From Burkholderia sp. S171 (GTDB taxonomy: Bacteria; Pseudomonadota; Gammaproteobacteria; Burkholderiales; Burkholderiaceae), in assembly GCF_009766085.1 (NCBI RefSeq), contig NZ_LMUF01000057.1, positions 77,714 to 141,713 on the forward strand: DNA of 64,000 nt. The letters run 5' to 3'. Made by a program: the position numbers and the translations under genes. This document shows, one piece after another, positions 59,289-64,000 of this stretch; the first letter of the stretch is position 1, and each line of letters opens with the position of its first letter. The notes below the pieces were generated by a model. The model did no database searches. It was not told the DNA's origin and saw nothing but the letters and a program-made list of their open reading frames with translations.

Positions 59289-60278
59289 ATGAAAGCGATA
59301 CGCATAGAACAGTATGGCGGACCCGAAGTCCTGATTCGTCAGGATATCGAAGTTCCTCAGCCAGGACAGGGTGAGGTGCTGGTCAAGGTCAGGTGCGCCG
59401 GTATCAACTTCATGGACATCCACACTCGCCAGGGGAAATACAAGGCATCGCGCACGTACCCCGTGAGCATTCCCTGCACGCTCGGCATGGAAGGTTCTGG
59501 CGACGTTGTTAAAACGGGTGCGGGCGTCACGTCGTTCGAATTGGGCGAGCGGGTCGCGTGGTGTATTTCGTGGGGCGCTTACGCCGAATATGCTGTCGTG
59601 CCGGCCGCACGGCTGGCGCGCATTCCGGATTCGATTTCTTATGACCTTGCCGCTGCCGCGATCTTCCAGGGATCGACAGCGCATTATCTGATCGACGATG
59701 TCGGCCATGTGAACGCCGGGACTACGTGCCTGATCCATGCGGCGTCCGGCGGTATCGGCCAGTTGCTGGTGCAGTTCGCCAAGCGTCGCGGCGCGACGGT
59801 ATTTGCTACGACCAGTAGCGAGCAGAAGGCCGACATCGCCCGCAAGCTCGGTGCGGATCACGTGATGCTCTACGACGATGGCCGCTTCGCTGACCGCGTG
59901 CGCGAAGCAACCGGCGGCCGGGGCGTAGATGTAGTGTATGACGCGGTTGGCCGCACGACACTGCGCGACAGTTTCCGCGCCACACGTGTGCGCGGACTGG
60001 TCGTCAACTATGGATCCGTATCGGGTTCGTTGAACGATCTCGATCCCATTGAGCTGGGCGAAAGCGGGTCGTTGTTCCTGACGCGTCCGCGGCTGGCCGA
60101 TCATCTCGCCGACGCGCAAACGGTGCAGCGCCGCGCTGACGACGTGTTCGCCGCACTGGCTGATGGTTCGCTCAACATTGCCATCAGCGCTCGCTATACG
60201 TTCGATAAGGTTGAAGAGGCGCACGCCGAGCTAGAGACACGGCGCCAGGTGGGCAAGTCAGTTTTGATGATTGGATAG
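59289..60278 (+). CDS. NADPH:quinone oxidoreductase (zinc-free MDR family)
   Basis: A 329-aa medium-chain dehydrogenase/reductase of the QOR type. The N-terminal GroES-like domain has CAGINFMDIHTRQGKYKASR and LGMEGSGDVVKTGAGV. The Rossmann motif is AASGGIGQLLVQFAKRRG, and no catalytic Zn cysteines are visible. It reduces quinones with NADPH. It follows the binding-protein gene by 42 bases. The physiological role is unknown. Confidence 0.9.
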   Translation: MKAIRIEQYGGPEVLIRQDIEVPQPGQGEVLVKVRCAGINFMDIHTRQGKYKASRTYPVSIPCTLGMEGSGDVVKTGAGVTSFELGERVAWCISWGAYAEYAVVPAARLARIPDSISYDLAAAAIFQGSTAHYLIDDVGHVNAGTTCLIHAASGGIGQLLVQFAKRRGATVFATTSSEQKADIARKLGADHVMLYDDGRFADRVREATGGRGVDVVYDAVGRTTLRDSFRATRVRGLVVNYGSVSGSLNDLDPIELGESGSLFLTRPRLADHLADAQTVQRRADDVFAALADGSLNIAISARYTFDKVEEAHAELETRRQVGKSVLMIG

Positions 60279-60393
60279 GTAGTATCAATGCGTCCGTTGC
60301 AGTCGCGCCGGTCGTTGTTAATCGTTGTCGAATGCAGTGACTGTTGTCGCCATCGTGCGCCGGCACACCGCATCCTTTGAGAAGGTCAAGTTC

Positions 60394-61686
60394 ATGTCCT
60401 CACACGCTATGTCCGCAAACGAGTCGAAATTCAAGTCGGTATTTCGGGTTGTCAGCGGCAATTTCCTCGAAATGTACGACTTCATGGTCTACGGCTATTA
60501 CGCCTCGGCCATTGCCAAGACCTACTTCCCGAGCGGTGACGAATTTGCGTCGCTGATGCTCGCGTTGTCCGTATTCGGCGCAGGCTTCCTGATGCGGCCG
60601 ATCGGCGCCATCGTGCTCGGCGCTTACATCGATCATCATGGACGGCGCAAAGGCCTGATCCTCACGCTGGCCATGATGGCCGTCGGCACCTTGCTGGTCG
60701 CAGTGATTCCGGGGTACGCGACTATCGGCATAGCCGCGCCGATCATCGTGTTGCTCGGACGTCTGCTGCAAGGCTTTTCGGCTGGCGTGGAACTGGGTGG
60801 CGTCTCGGTGTATCTCTCCGAGATCGCGACCAAGGGCAACAAGGGCTTCTATTGCTCATGGCAGTCGGGTAGCCAGCAAGTGGCCGTGGTGTTCGCTGCG
60901 TTGATCGGCGTGGGCATGAGCCGGATCTTGCCGCCTGACCAGATGACTTCATGGGGATGGCGTGTGCCGTTCATCATCGGCTGCCTGATCGTGCCGTTCC
61001 TGTTTATCATTCGCCGTTCGCTGCAGGAAACTGAAGAGTTTCTCGCGCGCAAGCATCGTCCAAAGATGGGCGAGATCATGAAGTCGATGCTCTCGAACTG
61101 GGGCATCGTGCTTGCCGGCATGGGCATGGTCATCATGACCACGGTGTCGTTCTACATGATCACGGCTTATACGCCGACCTTCGGTAAGGAAGTGCTCAAG
61201 CTGTCTTCCATTGATGCGCTGGTGGTGACGGTGTTCGTGGGCTTGTCGAACCTCGTTTGGCTGCCGCTCTCGGGCGCATTGTCTGATCGTGTGGGGCGCC
61301 GTCCGGTACTGCTGTTCTTTACGATACTGACCATTCTCACTTCGTATCCGGCCGTGCAATGGCTCGTCGCCGATCCATCGTTCCTGCGCTTGCTCGGCGT
61401 GGAGTTGTGGCTCTCGTTCCTGTACGGCAGCTATAACGGTGCGATGGTCGTGGCGCTCACCGAAGTCATGCCGGTCGAAGTCCGTACCACGGGTTTTTCG
61501 CTGGCGTACAGTCTGGCGACGACTATCGGTGGTTTCACGCCAGCCATCTCCACGTACCTGATTCACGCGACCGGCAACAAGGCCGCACCGGGTGCATGGA
61601 TGGCCGTTGCCGCAGTCTGCGGGTTGATCGCGACGCTGGTTTTGTATCGATCCACGGAAGCGCGCAGCCAGTACAAGACCGCTTGA
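60394..61686 (+). CDS. MHS-family MFS symporter (citrate/tricarballylate-type)
   Basis: A 430-aa transporter of the metabolite:H+ symporter family with 12 predicted helices. I use ATG 60394 with GAAGG eight bases upstream; the frame extends to 60325, and ATG 60409 is a further option. Signatures are NFLEMYDFMVYGYYASAIAK, DHHGRRKGLILTLAMMAVGT, LLQGFSAGVELGGVSVYLSE and ALSDRVGRRPVLL. These fit citrate, tricarballylate or related di/tricarboxylate uptake. It is followed by a two-component pair that may control it. Confidence 0.88.
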   Translation: MSSHAMSANESKFKSVFRVVSGNFLEMYDFMVYGYYASAIAKTYFPSGDEFASLMLALSVFGAGFLMRPIGAIVLGAYIDHHGRRKGLILTLAMMAVGTLLVAVIPGYATIGIAAPIIVLLGRLLQGFSAGVELGGVSVYLSEIATKGNKGFYCSWQSGSQQVAVVFAALIGVGMSRILPPDQMTSWGWRVPFIIGCLIVPFLFIIRRSLQETEEFLARKHRPKMGEIMKSMLSNWGIVLAGMGMVIMTTVSFYMITAYTPTFGKEVLKLSSIDALVVTVFVGLSNLVWLPLSGALSDRVGRRPVLLFFTILTILTSYPAVQWLVADPSFLRLLGVELWLSFLYGSYNGAMVVALTEVMPVEVRTTGFSLAYSLATTIGGFTPAISTYLIHATGNKAAPGAWMAVAAVCGLIATLVLYRSTEARSQYKTA

Positions 61687-61836
61687 CGGGCGGCACATCG
61701 CCAGCCCAGCGCATGGCCACGCTCCGAGCGAGATACACTTCGCCTGAGGGCCGTGGCCCGGCGTGGCGTGAGGCTCATTCGAAGCATACGCATGCCGGGC
61801 TGGCGGACAATGCCCACGGATAACGCGGTGAACGTG

Positions 61837-62514
61837 ATGAAGCTACTGCTGGTCGAGGACAATGAGCAACTGGCTCACTGGCTCGCTAAGATTCTGGAAG
61901 ACGATGGTTTTGTGCTCGATCGCGTCAGCGACGGTGACGCGGCCGACCGGTTCCTGCGCATCACGCGCTATGACGTCGTGCTGCTCGACCTCAACTTGCC
62001 GAACCTGTCCGGCAAGGGCGTGTTGCGGCGGCTGAGAGAACGGGGCGACGACACGCCCGTCCTGATCCTGACCGCAAGCGGCTCAGTGGATGAAAAGGTA
62101 ATTTGCCTGAGCGCCGGTGCGGACGACTATGTTGTCAAGCCGTTCGATGCGCGCGAGCTGGTTGCACGGGTCAAGGTGCTGGTGCGGCGACAGTTGCCCT
62201 CGCGCTCGAACAGCATGCGCTGCGGCGATCTTTCCTACGATATCGACCGGCGGCAATTTTCGGTAGCGGGCGAAGTGCTGAGCCTGACGCCAAGAGAGCA
62301 TGCTGTGCTCGAGACCTTGATTCTCAAGGCCAAGAAGACAGTCTCCAAGCCGATGCTCGCCGACTCGCTCGGCAGTTCGACCACCCACACGAGCGAAGAC
62401 GCCATCGAGATCTATGTCTCCCGGCTTCGTAAGAAACTCGAGAAAAGCACGGCCACCATCATTACGCTTCGCGGCCTGGGTTATCTGTTGCAAGCCAGCA
62501 GCGATGACGAATAG
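61837..62514 (+). CDS. OmpR/PhoB-family response regulator (TctD/QseB-like)
   Basis: A 225-aa regulator from the ATG at 61837 (MKLLLVEDNEQLAHWLAKIL) with GGTGA nearby; the frame starts at 61753. The receiver domain has the phosphoacceptor Asp in DVVLLDLNLPNLSGKG and KPF in VVKPFDARELVARV. The C-terminal winged helix has LTPREHAVLETLILKAKKTV and SEDAIEIYVSRLRKKLEKS. It overlaps the kinase gene by 11 bases and lies 150 bases after the MHS symporter, suggesting control of carboxylate transport. Confidence 0.92.
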   Translation: MKLLLVEDNEQLAHWLAKILEDDGFVLDRVSDGDAADRFLRITRYDVVLLDLNLPNLSGKGVLRRLRERGDDTPVLILTASGSVDEKVICLSAGADDYVVKPFDARELVARVKVLVRRQLPSRSNSMRCGDLSYDIDRRQFSVAGEVLSLTPREHAVLETLILKAKKTVSKPMLADSLGSSTTHTSEDAIEIYVSRLRKKLEKSTATIITLRGLGYLLQASSDDE

Positions 62515-63859
62515 CCTGCGGCTGCGGCTTCTGCTGTGGTTGCTGCTACCGCTGACGGTCTATGTGCTTGCCGCGGGTTACATGGCCCGTGAAGGCGCGC
62601 AGAAAACTGCGAGCCTGATCCAGGACAATGCACTGCTTGCGTCTGCCCGCGTGATGGCCGGCGACGTCAAGTGGGACGACAGTTTCCTGCATGCGGACAT
62701 TTCGCCGAGCGCTATCGAGATCCTTAGTTCGCCCTATGGCGACCGCGTGTTTTTTCGTATCCGCGTGATCGACGGGCCGGCGATTGCGGGCACGTCGGAT
62801 CTTGAGCAGGTCGAGCCGCCGAGTTCACCCGGCTGGTACGACACCGAGATCGATGGTCAGCCGGTGCGCGCCGTCTCCATCATCCGGCCGATGTACGACT
62901 CGGGTGAAAGCAAGCGCATCCTTGTTTCGGTGGGCCGCACGGAGCTGGAGCGCGATGCCTTGGCGACTGAGCTATGGCGGCCACAACTGGTGCATTTCGC
63001 GGAGATCATTGCGATTGCAATCGTGCTGGTATGCGTTGGCCTGACGTTCGAGTTGCGGCACTTGATGGCGCTGACCAATGACGTTCGCGACCGTGCGCCG
63101 AACGAACTCGTGCCGTTGCGCTCCGAGCATCTTCAGAGCGAGTTGCGGCCCATTGTGGATGCGATCAATCAGTGTATTGCGAGGATCGAACGGCAGACCG
63201 CCATGCAGAGGCGCTTCATTGCGCATGCCGCGCATCAGTTGAGAACGCCGCTGACGTTGCTTGGTGCGCAATTGCAATACGCGCGTCGCCACGATGACCT
63301 TGCTACCGTCAAAGAGACTCTTTCCGCGATGCACAAGAGCAATGGCGCGCTGGTATCGCTGACCAACCAGTTGCTGTTGCTCGCGCAGGCTGAGACCGCT
63401 GACTACAGCCATTTCGAAGGCGAACGTGTCGATTTGCGCGAGGTCGCGACGACTGTGATTGAGGAGTTGGCGTTGCTGGCGCAGCGTCGCGGGATTGAGC
63501 TGGCCGCGCAGCTTGCCGATGATGCGATCGTGTTGGGGAATGCGCGTTTATTGTCGGTGCTGGTTTTTAATCTGGTCGATAACGCGATTCGATACACGCC
63601 GGCGTCAGGTCATGTGACGTTGTTGATCGAGCGGCGCGAGAAGGCGATTGTGCTTGCCGTTACCGATGATGGTCCGGGTATTCCGGCCGATGTCCGCGAT
63701 CGCGTGTTTGAGCCGTTCTTCAGGGCATCGGGGGAGGAGGGCAGCGGGTTAGGTCTTGCAATTGTGAGGGAGATCGTGCGGGCGCACCGGGCGAGTATCA
63801 GGCTTGATGATGGCCCCGGGGCGAGGGGCCTTGCGGCCGAGGTTCAATTTTCGGGTTAG
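62504..63859 (+). CDS. Sensor histidine kinase (TctE/QseC-like)
   Basis: A 451-aa membrane kinase from the ATG at 62504, overlapping the regulator by 11 bases; the frame starts at 62414. The N-terminal helix is LRLLLWLLLPLTVYVLAAGY, and a periplasmic domain of about 150 residues is followed by a second helix (VHFAEIIAIAIVLVCVGLTF). The HisKA His lies in FIAHAAHQLRTPLTLL. The N box is NLVDNAIRYTP and the G boxes are DDGPGIP and GSGLGLAIVREIV. It should phosphorylate the partner regulator. Repeat copy C begins 10 bases after the stop. Confidence 0.93.
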   Translation: MTNSLRLRLLLWLLLPLTVYVLAAGYMAREGAQKTASLIQDNALLASARVMAGDVKWDDSFLHADISPSAIEILSSPYGDRVFFRIRVIDGPAIAGTSDLEQVEPPSSPGWYDTEIDGQPVRAVSIIRPMYDSGESKRILVSVGRTELERDALATELWRPQLVHFAEIIAIAIVLVCVGLTFELRHLMALTNDVRDRAPNELVPLRSEHLQSELRPIVDAINQCIARIERQTAMQRRFIAHAAHQLRTPLTLLGAQLQYARRHDDLATVKETLSAMHKSNGALVSLTNQLLLLAQAETADYSHFEGERVDLREVATTVIEELALLAQRRGIELAAQLADDAIVLGNARLLSVLVFNLVDNAIRYTPASGHVTLLIERREKAIVLAVTDDGPGIPADVRDRVFEPFFRASGEEGSGLGLAIVREIVRAHRASIRLDDGPGARGLAAEVQFSG

Positions 63860-63868
63860 GGGCGTTCG

Positions 63869-64000
63869 GGGTCAATGCCGGGTTGGTGCTTTCAGTGTTA
63901 GTGGTCTGCGAGAGTCGGACTTTCTCTTTATCACTGTTAGCCACTGCGCGTGGCGGCGCGTCATTTCTTTGTCCAAAGCGACAAAGAAACGAAGCAAAGA
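63869..64000 (+). repeat. Dispersed ~275-bp repeat, copy C (truncated by window edge)
   Basis: The first ~130 bases of the element seen at 47743-48016 and 48342-48617, with only a few substitutions. The internal hairpin is at 63964-63973 with 63980-63989. It follows the histidine kinase stop by 9 bases in the sense orientation and runs off the right edge. Confidence 0.9.

Overview
The window looks like a chromosomal segment of a GC-rich betaproteobacterium of the Burkholderiaceae, most likely the Paraburkholderia/Caballeronia/Burkholderia group. This is an inference from codon use, the gene families present (ssu, met, ahp, UdgX, DUF3175, phosphocholine-specific phospholipase C, MHS symporter) and protein-level resemblance. 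No rRNA or tRNA gene, phage, IS transposase or CRISPR array was found. Gene starts were chosen by Shine-Dalgarno (SD) spacing and family N-termini, so several differ from the longest open frame.

Layout. 1-6.7 kb (minus strand): an organosulfur operon with two paralogous flavin-dependent (LLM) monooxygenases, an SfnB/DszC-like acyl-CoA dehydrogenase-fold enzyme, a sulfonate-type binding protein, a four-domain rhodanese and a cysteine/thiol dioxygenase; its left end leaves the window. 7-10 kb: ahpC-ahpF peroxide defence with a strong terminator. 10-15.7 kb: F420-reductase-like protein, DppA-like binding protein, ribA, a 2OG-Fe(II) oxygenase, a serine-recombinase-like protein without catalytic residues, and a hemerythrin. 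15.8-20.4 kb: an Fe-S helicase with a LexA box at its start codon, a small exported protein, and a PoxB/acetolactate-synthase-like ThDP enzyme. 20.7-24.9 kb: a CheB-CheR-PAS-kinase-receiver fusion. 25-30.3 kb (minus): a caa3-type oxidase operon ending in a triheme cytochrome c. 30.4-33.9 kb: phosphoketolase and acetate kinase. 34-36 kb: small genes including UdgX and DUF3175. 36-42 kb: Rieske-type reductase, LysR/MFS pair, sirtuin and RIO kinase. 42-47.7 kb: phospholipase C, a lipoprotein, an unknown protein and a FUSC exporter. 47.7-48.6 kb: two inverted copies of a dispersed ~275-bp repeat; a third copy starts at 63.87 kb. 49-55 kb: a second sulfonate/taurine set (tauD-like, ssuA-like, two permeases, ssuB) and an FMN reductase. 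55-58 kb: metNIQ with an attenuator-like leader. 58-63.9 kb: solo binding protein, quinone oxidoreductase, MHS symporter and a TctDE-like two-component pair.

How the genes work together. Sulfur scavenging dominates both ends. Binding proteins and ABC transporters import sulfonates, taurine-like compounds and methionine. LLM monooxygenases (fed FMNH2 by a reductase such as the one at 54.4 kb), the TauD-like enzyme and the thiol dioxygenase would release sulfite or sulfinates, and the rhodanese could move sulfane sulfur. The middle carries respiration and acetyl-phosphate metabolism.

The signals most worth checking are: the ~275-bp repeat, whose three copies each sit directly downstream of a stop codon in the sense orientation; the terminator-like leader of metN, overlapped by a 22-codon frame that ends on the metN start codon; an oxidase subunit I with Trp and Ala where A1-type enzymes have the D-channel Glu and K-channel Lys; the LexA box abutting the helicase start; and the catalytically dead recombinase.
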